The notes under the pieces were generated by a model. It was not told the origin of the DNA and searched no databases. It saw only the letters and a list, made by a program, of their open reading frames with translations. A DNA stretch of 64,000 bases from Hymenobacter qilianensis (lineage in GTDB: Bacteria > Bacteroidota > Bacteroidia > Cytophagales > Hymenobacteraceae). The DNA is taken from positions 2,604,001 through 2,668,000 of the forward strand of contig NZ_CP060784.1 in assembly GCF_014489555.1 (NCBI RefSeq). The letters run 5' to 3'. A program made the position numbers and the translations under genes. Shown piece after piece: positions 16,813-25,764 of this stretch. Each line of letters opens with the position of its first letter. Position 1 is the stretch's first letter.

Positions 16813-19425
16813 ATGAAGAAACCCACTACCTGGCAGACTTACCTCTCCGCCAGCTCTTTCCAAACCCTGTTTTTCCTTTTACTGCTACCGCTTTGGAGCC
16901 TGACCGCGGCCCAGGCCCAAACGACCGCGCCAGCTTCCAACGCTGGCACTCTGCTTACGCCTTCCCAATTCCTGGGCTATCCGCTGGGGGGCAATTTTAC
17001 GCCCCATTCAGAGCTGCTACGCTACGTAGACCATGTAGTGCAGAACTCCGGTGGCCGGATGCGCCTGCAGCCCTACGGCCGCACCTACGAAAATCGGCCG
17101 CTGGAAGTGGTGCAAATCGCGTCGCCCGAGAACCTGAGTCGGCTAGAAGAAATCCGCCGCAACAACCTGCGTCGGGCCGGCCTGGAAAGCGGTGCGGCTA
17201 AAGCCGCTGAACCAGCCATCGTGTGGTTGAGCTACAACATTCACGGCAACGAAGCGGTATCGTCGGAGGCCATGATGCAGGTGCTTTACGACTTGGCCAA
17301 CCCTCAGAATCAACAGACCCAGCAGTGGCTTCAGAATACGGTGGTGCTGCTGGACCCGTGCGTAAACCCTGATGGCCGCGAGCGGTATGCGCAGTGGTAC
17401 AACCGCGTGCGCAACCGCACACCCAACGCTTCACCTTACGCCTGGGAACACCACGAACCTTGGCCTGGGGGGCGTTTTAACCATTATTACTTCGATTTGA
17501 ACCGCGACTGGGCCTGGCAAACGCAGCAGGAAAGCCAGCAGCGCGTGGCACTGTATAGCCAGTGGTTGCCCCAGGTACACGCCGACTTTCATGAGATGGG
17601 CGTAGATAACCCGTATTATTTCTCGCCCGCGGCCAAGCCTTTTCACGCGGATATAACGCCTTTTCAGCGGGAATTCCAGAACACGATTGGCGAGTACAAC
17701 CGTAAGGTGTTCGACCAGAACAACTGGTTGTACTTCACCCGCGAAACCTACGACCTGTTCTATCCCAGCTACGGCGACACGTATCCTTCGTTCAACGGCG
17801 CCATCGGGATGACCTATGAGCAAGGTGGATCGGGCCGGGCCGGGGTTCAGATTCTGAAATCTGATGGCGACACGCTCACGCTCAGCCAGCGGATTGCCCA
17901 CCACCACGCCGCGAGCATGGCCACTATTCAAGCCACGGCCGAGCGCCACGACCCGCTGGTACGGGAGTTTGAGAAGTATTATACCACCGCTCGCACCAAG
18001 CCCGGCGGTGACTACAAAACGTACGTGCTGGCCGCCTCCAACGACCCTGGCCAACTGGAAAGCCTTCGCAAATACCTCGATCGGCAGCAGATCAGCTATG
18101 GCTATGCGCCGCGTAAAATGCGCACGAAGGGCTTCAACTACACCACTGGCAAAAATGAATCGGTGGAAATACAGCCCCGCGACCTTGTGGTGAGCATGTA
18201 TCAGCCTAAGTCGACGCTGGTGAAGGTGCTGTTTGAGCCGCGCCCCGCGCTGGAAGATTCACTGACCTACGACATTACCGCCTGGGCTTTGCCGTATGCC
18301 TATGGCTTGAAGGCATATGCGCTGAAAGAACAGTTGAAAGGTAGCGATGCAGCAACTGCCAGAGCACCTTCAGCACCAATTCGTAACGCGCCCGCTACTG
18401 GTACTCCGTATGCCTATGTGGCCCGCTGGACCAATATTCAGGACTTGCGCTTTCTGAGTCAACTCTTGCAGAAAAAGGTGAAAGTGCGGGTAGCGGAGCT
18501 GCCATTTGAAGCGGAAGGACAAAAGTATCAGGCCGGTACGCTGGTTATTACCCGCACCGGCAACGAAAACATGGGCCCTCGCTTCGACCAGATTGTACGC
18601 GCCCAGGCCGACTCGATGGGGGTGATGGTGCAGGCCGTGCGCTCGGGCTTCTCCACTACGGGCGCCGATTTTGGGTCTAGCTCGGTTCGTTATGTGAAAC
18701 AGCCTACGGTGGGCCTGGTGGCCGGTGAAGGCATTTCGCCGACCGCGTTTGGCGAGATATGGCACTTCTTTGAGCAGCAAATCGGCTACCCTGTTACCGT
18801 AATAGGCACGGACTACCTGAATAGCATTCCGCTGCAAAAATTCGACGTGCTCATTCTGCCCGATGGCAACTATGCCGATATCTACCCCGAAAAAAGCCTG
18901 GAAAATCTGAAGACCTGGGTGCGGGCCGGTGGTAAGCTGATTGCGATGGAAGGTGCCGCCGCTTACCTCGCCAATCGCAAGGATTTCCTGCTGAAAACGA
19001 AGCCAGCCGATACCGCTGCCGCCAAAAAAGCCAGTCCTTACGCGCCGCTGCGCCGTTACGCCGATTCCGAGCGGCGTCAGATTGAGGAGCGTGTGCAGGG
19101 CAGCGTTTACCGGGTGCAGCTCGACAATACGCACCCCCTGGCCTTCGGCTACGGCTCTACTTACTACGCTTTGGTGCGCGATACGCTCAATTACCGCTTT
19201 CTGGGCGACGGTGGCTGGAACGTGGGTATTCTCAAAAAGGAAGGCTCTGCCGCAGGCTTCACCGGCCGTCGGGCCCGCCAGAAGCTCACCGATACGTTTG
19301 TGCTCGGTACACAAGGCATGGGCCGTGGCCAGGTAGTGTATCTGGCTGATAATCCGCTGTTTCGCGGGTTCTGGCAGGGGGGCAAGCTGCTGTTTGGCAA
19401 TGCGCTGTTCTTTGTCGGACAGTAG
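16813..19425 (+). CDS. Secreted M14-family zinc carboxypeptidase-like protein
   Basis: 870 residues. The N-terminal signal peptide is long (membrane segment ~18-34, ending AAQAQ). The M14 domain covers ~50-350. It has the zinc pair H-x-x-E in NIHGNEAVS (His144, Glu147), NPDGRERY at 185-192, and a later histidine in VHADFHEMG (His256 or His260). The glutamate in MTYEQGGSGRAG sits at the catalytic position. The second half, including a segment VGLVAGEGISPTAFGEIWHFFEQ, resembles the glutamine-amidotransferase-like domain found in many secreted Bacteroidota M14 proteins. It probably trims peptides outside the cell; the substrate is unknown. The gene is intact and stands alone between two transcription signals. 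Confidence 0.9.
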   Translation: MKKPTTWQTYLSASSFQTLFFLLLLPLWSLTAAQAQTTAPASNAGTLLTPSQFLGYPLGGNFTPHSELLRYVDHVVQNSGGRMRLQPYGRTYENRPLEVVQIASPENLSRLEEIRRNNLRRAGLESGAAKAAEPAIVWLSYNIHGNEAVSSEAMMQVLYDLANPQNQQTQQWLQNTVVLLDPCVNPDGRERYAQWYNRVRNRTPNASPYAWEHHEPWPGGRFNHYYFDLNRDWAWQTQQESQQRVALYSQWLPQVHADFHEMGVDNPYYFSPAAKPFHADITPFQREFQNTIGEYNRKVFDQNNWLYFTRETYDLFYPSYGDTYPSFNGAIGMTYEQGGSGRAGVQILKSDGDTLTLSQRIAHHHAASMATIQATAERHDPLVREFEKYYTTARTKPGGDYKTYVLAASNDPGQLESLRKYLDRQQISYGYAPRKMRTKGFNYTTGKNESVEIQPRDLVVSMYQPKSTLVKVLFEPRPALEDSLTYDITAWALPYAYGLKAYALKEQLKGSDAATARAPSAPIRNAPATGTPYAYVARWTNIQDLRFLSQLLQKKVKVRVAELPFEAEGQKYQAGTLVITRTGNENMGPRFDQIVRAQADSMGVMVQAVRSGFSTTGADFGSSSVRYVKQPTVGLVAGEGISPTAFGEIWHFFEQQIGYPVTVIGTDYLNSIPLQKFDVLILPDGNYADIYPEKSLENLKTWVRAGGKLIAMEGAAAYLANRKDFLLKTKPADTAAAKKASPYAPLRRYADSERRQIEERVQGSVYRVQLDNTHPLAFGYGSTYYALVRDTLNYRFLGDGGWNVGILKKEGSAAGFTGRRARQKLTDTFVLGTQGMGRGQVVYLADNPLFRGFWQGGKLLFGNALFFVGQ

Positions 19426-19443
19426 GCTCCGTGCTCCTAATAA

Positions 19444-19490
19444 GTGCATTAAAAAAGCCCCCAGAAGTTCTGGGGGCTTTTTTAATGCAC
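19444..19490. terminator. Stereotyped terminator with extended stem
   Basis: GTGCATT-A6-GCCCCCAGAA faces TTCTGGGGGC-T6-AATGCAC. The pairing continues through and beyond the A/T tracts, which makes it usable in both directions between the converging M14 gene and the small secreted protein gene. Confidence 0.92.
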
Positions 19491-19505
19491 AAAAACTAAA
19501 AAATA

Positions 19506-19835
19506 CTAATCGACAACGTCTTCAACTTTGTTGCCGACTTTGTTAGCACCTTTCTTCACGGCTTTACCGGTTTTCTTGGCGCCTTTTTCTACGGCTTTGC
19601 CAGTTTTCTTACCAGCACGCTTTACGTCTTGGGTAGTGTTGTAACGCTTCTGGCCAACTTCAGTGCGGCCGGTGCGGGTGGTAGTTTCTGACTTTACAGT
19701 ACCATTGTCACGCACGTCAACTTCCGTTTTGGTGGTGTTGCCGGTAGCTTCGTTGCCAGTAGTAGTGGTAGTAGTCTGCGCGAAGGCAGCGGAAGAAAAA
19801 GCTGTTGCGAAGAACAGCAAAAGAGCCTTTTTCAT
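19506..19835 (-). CDS. Small secreted lysine- and threonine-rich protein with KKTGKAV repeats
   Basis: 109 residues from ATG 19835; an upstream in-frame extension has no signal and is rejected because MKKALLLFFATAFSSAAFAQ is a clear signal peptide. After cleavage come a Thr-rich run and an NTTKTEVDV segment. The C-terminal half has repeats of K-K-T-G-K-A-V-x-K-G-A (three near copies), giving a strongly basic, low-complexity, probably periplasmic or cell-surface protein. Similar short basic repeat proteins are common in Hymenobacter-like genomes but have no known function. It ends at the shared terminator. Confidence 0.72.
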   Translation of the reverse strand: MKKALLLFFATAFSSAAFAQTTTTTTGNEATGNTTKTEVDVRDNGTVKSETTTRTGRTEVGQKRYNTTQDVKRAGKKTGKAVEKGAKKTGKAVKKGANKVGNKVEDVVD

Positions 19836-19938
19836 AACGAGTTTGATAAGTAAGGGAGAAGACAAATGTGTCTTACGGGGCCTTATACGGCAGGCCCGCA
19901 AATAAGTACGTCTTATTTCCTTCTTTCTTACAGTTGAG

Positions 19939-21188
19939 CTACAACTTGGGCTCAGTTGGCAGCAGCAACGAGCTGTCGCCGTAGCTCAAAAACCGATAAT
20001 CGTGCGCTAAAGCATGGTCGTAAACGCACCGCCAATCGGGGCCGATAAGTGCCGCTACAAGCAGCAAAAGAGTGCTTTCCGGTTGGTGGAAGTTGGTTAC
20101 CAAGCCATTTGCTACCCGAAACTGGTAGCCGGGCGCAATAAGCAACTGGGTGGTAGCGCGCAGAAAGGAGCTGCCCGTGCTTTCCAGGTGCTGAAGCAGC
20201 GCTTGTAAGGCCTGCGTGAAAGAAACAGCGGTTGCTTCCTCGTAAGGCTGCCACTGTCCAACGTGCAGCTCGGTAGCTGGCACGTCGGTCGGTTGGTTGG
20301 CTAGCTTGGCGCCCAGCCAGTACATACTTTCCAGGGTGCGCAGACTGGTGGTACCCACTGCAATGATGGGTAAGGGCGCATGCGCCAGCAATTGCCGGAG
20401 CACGGCCGCGTCCACCACAAAATGCTCGCCGTGCATGGCGTGACCGGCCATCATTTCGGCCTTCACCGGTTGAAAAGTGCCTGCACCCACGTGCAGCGTC
20501 ACGCGAGCCGTTTGGAAGCCGTGGGCGGTTAAGTCGGTCAGGACGGCGTCGGAGAAGTGCAGGCCGGCCGTGGGAGCCGCTACGGCGCCCTCATTTGCCG
20601 CGTACACGGTTTGATAGCGCACCGCATCCACGTCGGTATCCTCACGGTTGAGGTAGGGCGGCAGCGGCAGATGCCCGGCGTAGCGCAATACTTCCGCAAA
20701 AGGCAGCGCGGCCGGTTCCCAGCTGAACTGAATAAGCGAATAGCCTTCGGCAGCCTCTACGCGTTCCGCTGTAAGCATTGCTGGTTTTTCATCAACGCTA
20801 AAAACCAGCTGAACGGACCCTGTTTTCCAGCGCTTGCCATTGCCTACCAAGCATTTCCAAATGCAGCTGCCGGTTTGCTGCATGGCTGGCTCCACGGCCC
20901 GGTGAGGCGCTACGGGTTCCAGACAAAACAGCTCCACTACGCCACCCGTGGGCTTCTGGCAAAACAGCCGCGCCCGCACCACCTTCGTGTCGTTGAAGAC
21001 CAGCAGAGCGCCGGGGGCAATTCGGAAGGTAGATTGTGGAAGCGTTGATCGGAGATTTGCCCCCCACGGTACACCAGCAGGCGCGACTGGTCGCGGTTGG
21101 GCAAGGGCTCCGGCGCAATGCGGCTGGGGGGCAATTCGTAGGTGAAATCCTGAATGGAAAGCTGACGAGGATCGGAGAAGGCGGACAT
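19939..21188 (-). CDS. queA: S-adenosylmethionine:tRNA ribosyltransferase-isomerase, one-base frame break
   Basis: This enzyme transfers the ribosyl part of S-adenosylmethionine to preQ1-modified tRNA to make epoxyqueuosine. Motifs: DFTYELPPSRIA at the N-terminus, LLVFNDTKVVRARLF, APTAGLHFS, the conserved TLHVGAGTFQPV, and TNFHQPESTLLLLVAAL near the C-terminus. The frame breaks at 21013-21017: five Gs (plus strand) should be six. Corrected, the junction is SELPPGALLVFND and the protein has 416 residues, slightly long for the family. A perfect TACCTTTG promoter element ends six bases before the ATG, so the transcript may be leaderless. No other queuosine gene is adjacent. Confidence 0.94.
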
Positions 21189-21193
21189 GGCTG

Positions 21194-21201
21194 CAAAGGT
21201 A
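21194..21201 (-). promoter_or_regulatory. -7 promoter element TACCTTTG of queA
   Basis: On the minus strand TACCTTTG ends only six bases before the queA ATG. It matches the Bacteroidota -7 consensus TAnnTTTG exactly. Transcription would begin at or within a few bases of the start codon. Confidence 0.5.
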
Positions 21202-21254
21202 AGCAGGCCGTCGGCGGCTGGCGCGCAAAAGTCAGCCGCCCATTACGGTAAGAA

Positions 21255-21348
21255 CGTCATGCAGAGCGGTAGCGAAGCATCTCGCGTGTTTAGCGAGAGT
21301 ACTAATCAAGCATCAGCACGCGAGATGCTTCGCTGCGCTCTGTATGAT
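21255..21348. repeat. Extragenic inverted repeat (REP-like) between queA and the methyltransferase
   Basis: CATGCAGAGCGGTAGCGAAG at 21258 with the following ATCTCGCGTG (to 21288) faces CACGCGAGATGCTTCGCTGC and GCTCTGTATG (21317-21346). The arms match over ~28 of 30 bases with a 28-base loop. GAAGCATCTCGCGTG-type inverted repeats are common between genes of Hymenobacter and relatives. It lies between two genes on the minus strand. Confidence 0.65.
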
Positions 21349-21373
21349 AGATGATTCTTGCAAATCAATGTGC

Positions 21374-22155
21374 TTAATCCGCCCGTTGGAAAAACATCAA
21401 ATGCTGTTGCGGCAGGCTTTCCACGCTTTCAATAAACTCGAGCCCCACGGCAGCCATTTCCTTGCGGGCCTGCTCTATGCTCATCTTGTGGATACGCTTA
21501 ATGGGCACATTTACGTCCTCGGCACGGTACTCCACCAACGCCAGCCGCCCCGTAGGCGTGAGGCTTTTGCGGATAGCGGTCATCATTTCGCGTGGGTAGT
21601 CAAACTCGTGGTAGGCATCCACGATGAGTACCAGATCGACACTGTTGGGGGGCAAATTGGGGTTTTGCTTGGTGCTTAGAATGGGCTCAACGTTGGATAC
21701 TTTGTTGCGAGCCTTGTTCTCTTTCAAATAAGCAATCATCTCCGGCTGAATATCAACCGCAAGTACTTTGCCTTGCGGCACCAGCTGGCTCATCTGAAAG
21801 GCGAAGTACCCGGTGCCCGCGCCAATATCGGCCACCACGTCAGTGGGCTTCAGCTTGAGCTCGCGCAGCAGAATATCGGTGCCTTCCTCCTGCTGCCGAT
21901 CATCGCGCTCCAGCCAGCCCGCGCCCTCATGACCCATTACGTGGGCAATCTGGCGGCCCATATAGTACTTGCCGATGCCATTGGGGTCGATGGGGGCTTA
22001 ATTTGGTAACCGCTGGTATCGCGCGAGGCACTCAGGCGCTGCTCCGTTTCGAGCGGGAAACGGCTTTCGGTGGGGGGCTGCGTGCAGGAAGTGGTCTGGA
22101 TAAGCAGCGCGGCTGGCAATACAATCCACGAAAAAATCAGCGAAACGATATGCAT
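21374..22155 (-). CDS. Lipoprotein-type class I SAM-dependent methyltransferase, one-base frame break
   Basis: Corrected length 260 residues. The N-terminus MHIVSLIFSWIVLPAALLIQ is a signal peptide with a lipobox-like TTSC. A class I methyltransferase domain follows: DVVADIGAGTGYFAFQMS (motif I), VLAVDIQPEMI (motif II), and DLVLIVDAYHEFDYP (motif IV, with HEFD). The substrate is unknown; exported methyltransferases of this type are common in Bacteroidota. The frame breaks at 21992-21996 (five Gs for six). The joined junction reads YQIKPPIDPNGIGKYYMGRQ. The start at 22155 is chosen because it precedes the hydrophobic signal; the longer upstream extension is not conserved-looking. Confidence 0.8.
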
Positions 22156-22324
22156 AGAAACAAACAGGGATGCTACAGATGAGCTAAACAGCCGAGAGGC
22201 CCGAAGCGTTCGGAAAATAAATCTGACCGCACTTTGGCACTCCGCCACAAGCGGAAGCGCTTTATATAACGTCGGCTAATTCAGAAAAAATATATTCAAA
22301 ACGACGATTTTATCCACCCCTTTC

Positions 22325-22332
22325 TACCTTTG
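22325..22332 (+). promoter_or_regulatory. -7 promoter element TACCTTTG of the 22382 lipoprotein gene
   Basis: An exact TAnnTTTG ends 49 bases before the ATG, similar to the other + strand promoters in this window. I find no convincing TTTG at 19-21 bases upstream. Confidence 0.5.
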
Positions 22333-22381
22333 GCCCGTACAAAACATCGTTTTTGTTTCTTTTAACCACATTTTACGCCCC

Positions 22382-22996
22382 ATGAAACACCTGTCCGGAC
22401 TCTGGCACAAGCTGACACTCGTTGTAGCCGTAACTGCCGCTTTGAGTAGCTGTAATCGCGCCGAATACGCTATGCTGCCCAAAACAACATCGTATCATGG
22501 CACTGCACAGCGCGCCGTAACGGTAGCTCCGGCCACCAAGGAAACTGCCGTAACCGAAGTTGCTCCCGTTGCCGAGGCTCCTGTAGCAGTTTCAGAAGAA
22601 GTAGCTATTGCTCGGCCGGTTGAGGCTCCCACGGCCTCTGTAGCCGTAACTGAAGCTCCTGCTCAAGCTGCTACCGCAGTAGTTGCTACGCCAGCAAAGT
22701 CTGCCGTGACGGCTCCTAAGCTGAACTTGATGCAGAAGGCGTTAGTGCAAAAAATCGCTAAGAAAGCCGATAAGCTGTCAAGCAAAATGCAGATAAAACA
22801 GCGCACTGAAACAGCAGAAGCTGAAAGACTTGGAGGCAAACTGCGTCAAGGTATCATCCTAGTCATTGTTGGTCTCTTGGTAGGCTTATTAGGTTTCGTT
22901 GGTGGGCCAATCGGAACGATATTCGGTATAATATCTACCATTCTCGTTCTTGTAGGTATAGTTCTTATTGTTCTCTATTTGCTGGATGAGTTATAA
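22382..22996 (+). CDS. Ala/Val/Pro-rich lipoprotein with two C-terminal membrane segments
   Basis: 204 residues. The N-terminal signal ends in a lipobox (ALSSC at about residue 24). A low-complexity stretch rich in Ala, Val, Pro, Glu and Thr runs from ~residue 50 to 115. A basic region then precedes two hydrophobic helices (about 155-178 and 180-201) separated by GGPIG. The combination of a lipoprotein signal with C-terminal transmembrane helices is odd but seen in Hymenobacter-like genomes, where such proteins are unassigned. I propose no function. A -7 element lies upstream and an intact six-G terminator downstream. Confidence 0.72.
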   Translation: MKHLSGLWHKLTLVVAVTAALSSCNRAEYAMLPKTTSYHGTAQRAVTVAPATKETAVTEVAPVAEAPVAVSEEVAIARPVEAPTASVAVTEAPAQAATAVVATPAKSAVTAPKLNLMQKALVQKIAKKADKLSSKMQIKQRTETAEAERLGGKLRQGIILVIVGLLVGLLGFVGGPIGTIFGIISTILVLVGIVLIVLYLLDEL

Positions 22997-23007
22997 GAAT
23001 AATATTC

Positions 23008-23050
23008 CACAAAAAAGCCCCCCAGTATTACACTGGGGGGCTTTTTTGTG
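23008..23050. terminator. Stereotyped terminator with six-base G/C arms
   Basis: CACA6GCCCCCCAGT faces ACTGGGGGGCT6GTG. This is the only terminator here with six C and six G in both arms, and serves the converging 22382 gene and priA. It shows that the word's complete form has six Gs. Confidence 0.93.
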
Positions 23051-23067
23051 CTTGAATTGAATCAGAA

Positions 23068-25605
23068 TTACATCGGGTCTACATCAGCAACGATACGGGC
23101 CTGCTTGAACTCCTTCTGGTCCTTCACCACGTTTATAGCCGCCAGCACTTCGGCCTTGGCCTGCTTGAGCACCGTATGCTCCCGGTCAATCTTAACCGTA
23201 ATTTCCTGAAGGTAGAAGTTGCGGATGCGGAAGATATACGGCGCTTCCGGCCCCAAAACAGCTTCGCGCCCCAGCCTTTCCACCAGCTCCTGCGTAAGCA
23301 AAATAGCGGCCTGCTCAGCCAGCAGCTGATCTACGTGCTTCACCGTAAGCCGGATTACGCGCATGAAGGGCGGAAAACCGTACTCGCGGCGCTGCCCTAT
23401 TTCGTACTCATAGAATTCGAGGTAGTCATTGCGGATCACCTTATCGAAGATAACCTGAGTCGGGTCGGCGGTCTGGATGATGACTTTGCCTTTTTTGCCT
23501 TTACGCCCGGCGCGGCCGCTTACCTGCACAAACATCTGGAAGGCCCGCTCGTGCGCCCGAAAATCGGGGTAGTGAATGATGCTGTCGGCATTGATAATGC
23601 CCACGAGGCTCACATTGGCGAAATCTAGGCCCTTGGTCACCATTTGCGTACCCACCAACACGTTCGTCACCTGATTCTCGAAGTCAGCAATGATTTGCTG
23701 GTATGAGTTTTTGGCGCGGGTCGTGTCTAGGTCCATGCGCTGCACGTTGGCGGCGGGCAGCATGATTTTGAGGTCGTCCTCAATCTTCTCGGTGCCAAAA
23801 CCGACTGTTTTCAGAGCGCGAGAACCGCAGGCGGGACATTCCACGGGCATACGGTCGTTGTAGCCGCAGTAGTGGCAGCGTAGCTCGTGGCTGTGCTTGT
23901 GGTAGCTTAGGCTCACGGCGCAGTTCTTACACTTCGGAATCCAGCCGCAGTCGAGGCAATTGATAAAAGGGGAGTAGCCGCGGCGGTTTTGAAACAGAAT
24001 TACCTGCTCCTTCAAGCCCAGCTTGCGCTCAATCTCACTCAGCAGCTCGGGCGTGAAGTGATTGTGCATCTTCTTCGCCTCGCGCTGCTTGCGCGTATCC
24101 ACCAGCTCGATTTCAGGCAGGCCAGCTTCGCCAAAGCGCTTGGTAAGCTGTACTAAGCCCCAACGTCCAGCCCTAGTCTGGTAATAGGTTTCGACAGCCG
24201 GTGTAGCCGAGCCGAGCAGCGTTTTTGCTCCCTGGAAGTTGGCCATCATCAGCGCCACCTCGCGGGCGTTGTAGCGCGGTGCTGGCTCGTACTGCTTGTA
24301 GCTCGACTCGTGCTCCTCATCCACGATAATCAGCGCGAGGTTATCAAACGGCAGAAACACCGCCGAGCGCACACCCACCACCACCTGAAACCGGCCTGAG
24401 AGCACCCCGTTCCACACTTCCACCCGCTCGTTATCCGAGAATTTGGAGTGATATACGCCCAAACGCGTTCCAAATACCCGCATCAGCCGAGTCACGATCT
24501 GGGCGGTAAGGGCAATTTCGGGCAGCAGGTACAGCACCTGTCCACCACCATCCAAGGCATTACGGATAAGGTCGATGTAGATTTCGGTCTTGCCCGCGCC
24601 CGTCACGCCGTGCAAAAGCACAATGTCGCGCTGACTGAACTGGGTTAATACTTCGTCGCGGGCAGTGGTTTGGGCTTCGCTCAGCGTAAAGTGCAGCTTG
24701 GCTTCGGGCTCATCATCAAGCGGGAAGCGCGACACGATCACGTCGAACTGCTCCAGCACGCCGTTTTTGATGAGCGTATTCACCGCCGACGGCGAGAGGT
24801 GCGGGCTACTGGTCAGGGCGCTTTTCTCTAAGCCCCGATGATTGGCGTGGATATTCTGATACACCGGCACACGCTGCAAATAGCGCATCAGCACATCAAG
24901 CTGCTTGGGCCGGCCAGCTAGTTGGCCAAACAGCGTTTCCAGCGCACTTTCCTCAATAAAATGATGGGCCAGCCGCACTTTCTTCACCACTTTGGGCGAA
25001 TACTTATCGGCCAGATGCTCAAACAGAAAGATGATATCCTTCTGCATCAAGGACTTAATTACCTTATGAAAGTTGCTGTTGCCAAGCAGCTCCCCAACTT
25101 CGGTAAACGTCATCGACTTACCATCCTCAGTGCTCAGCGCCGTCAGAATCTGCTGCTCCTGCTCCGAGATAGGGTAGGGGCTACCCTCGGCTATAAAAGC
25201 GGGGTGCAGCTGAATGCGCGACTCGGAGCTAAGCTTCAGCGCCGAGGGCAAGGCCGCGTTGATAACCTCGCCCAGCGTACACATATAATAGTCAGCCATC
25301 CAGCGAAATAGCTTCAACTGTGGCTGCGTCACGACGGGCGCGTCGTCGATGAATTCGAGAATGTACTTGGCCTGATACTGGGCTGGTGGAGTTTCGTGTA
25401 CAGCCGCTACGATGCAGCTAAGCGTTTTTTTGGCTCCAAACTGCACAATTACCCGTCCCCCGATCACGACCTCGTCGTTCATCTCGTAGGGCACGCGGTA
25501 GGTGTACAGCTTGGGCAGGGGCAAGGGCAGGATTACGTCGGCAAACAGCGTGACGCGGTCGGTAGCCGCCGGCTCCGGCGAAACAAAATCAAAAGTGAGG
25601 CTCAA
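23068..25605 (-). CDS. priA: Primosomal protein N' (replication restart helicase PriA)
   Basis: 845 residues, normal for PriA. It reloads the replicative helicase at stalled forks. An N-terminal DNA-binding domain is followed by a superfamily 2 helicase. It shows Walker A GVTGAGKTEIY (about residues 332-342), Walker B DEEH (about residue 428), VVGVRSAVFLPF, and LVGTQMVTKGLDF. Between the two helicase lobes is the zinc-binding region with eight cysteines (CLDCGWIPKCKNC and CHYCG ... CPACG, ~545-605). The gene is intact despite being on the minus strand in the middle of several broken ones. It stands alone. Confidence 0.96.
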   Translation of the reverse strand: MSLTFDFVSPEPAATDRVTLFADVILPLPLPKLYTYRVPYEMNDEVVIGGRVIVQFGAKKTLSCIVAAVHETPPAQYQAKYILEFIDDAPVVTQPQLKLFRWMADYYMCTLGEVINAALPSALKLSSESRIQLHPAFIAEGSPYPISEQEQQILTALSTEDGKSMTFTEVGELLGNSNFHKVIKSLMQKDIIFLFEHLADKYSPKVVKKVRLAHHFIEESALETLFGQLAGRPKQLDVLMRYLQRVPVYQNIHANHRGLEKSALTSSPHLSPSAVNTLIKNGVLEQFDVIVSRFPLDDEPEAKLHFTLSEAQTTARDEVLTQFSQRDIVLLHGVTGAGKTEIYIDLIRNALDGGGQVLYLLPEIALTAQIVTRLMRVFGTRLGVYHSKFSDNERVEVWNGVLSGRFQVVVGVRSAVFLPFDNLALIIVDEEHESSYKQYEPAPRYNAREVALMMANFQGAKTLLGSATPAVETYYQTRAGRWGLVQLTKRFGEAGLPEIELVDTRKQREAKKMHNHFTPELLSEIERKLGLKEQVILFQNRRGYSPFINCLDCGWIPKCKNCAVSLSYHKHSHELRCHYCGYNDRMPVECPACGSRALKTVGFGTEKIEDDLKIMLPAANVQRMDLDTTRAKNSYQQIIADFENQVTNVLVGTQMVTKGLDFANVSLVGIINADSIIHYPDFRAHERAFQMFVQVSGRAGRKGKKGKVIIQTADPTQVIFDKVIRNDYLEFYEYEIGQRREYGFPPFMRVIRLTVKHVDQLLAEQAAILLTQELVERLGREAVLGPEAPYIFRIRNFYLQEITVKIDREHTVLKQAKAEVLAAINVVKDQKEFKQARIVADVDPM

Positions 25606-25764
25606 CGGAAAGAATAGGCAAGGTCGGAAGGTAAAGATAACAGGAGATGCGGCGCGGACCTGCGCTTGCTCTCTGCTATTCTTAGGAATGCGGCAGTATA
25701 CACACCCTATTTACTAAACCGTTATAAGGGTTAAATGCCCCAAAAAATCCCCTGCCAATTACTG

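Noticed and set aside
18370..19449. A 359-residue open frame on the minus strand opposite the end of the M14 peptidase gene
   Set aside because: Its composition is that of an antisense shadow, it has no motif, and it spans conserved M14 sequence plus a terminator.
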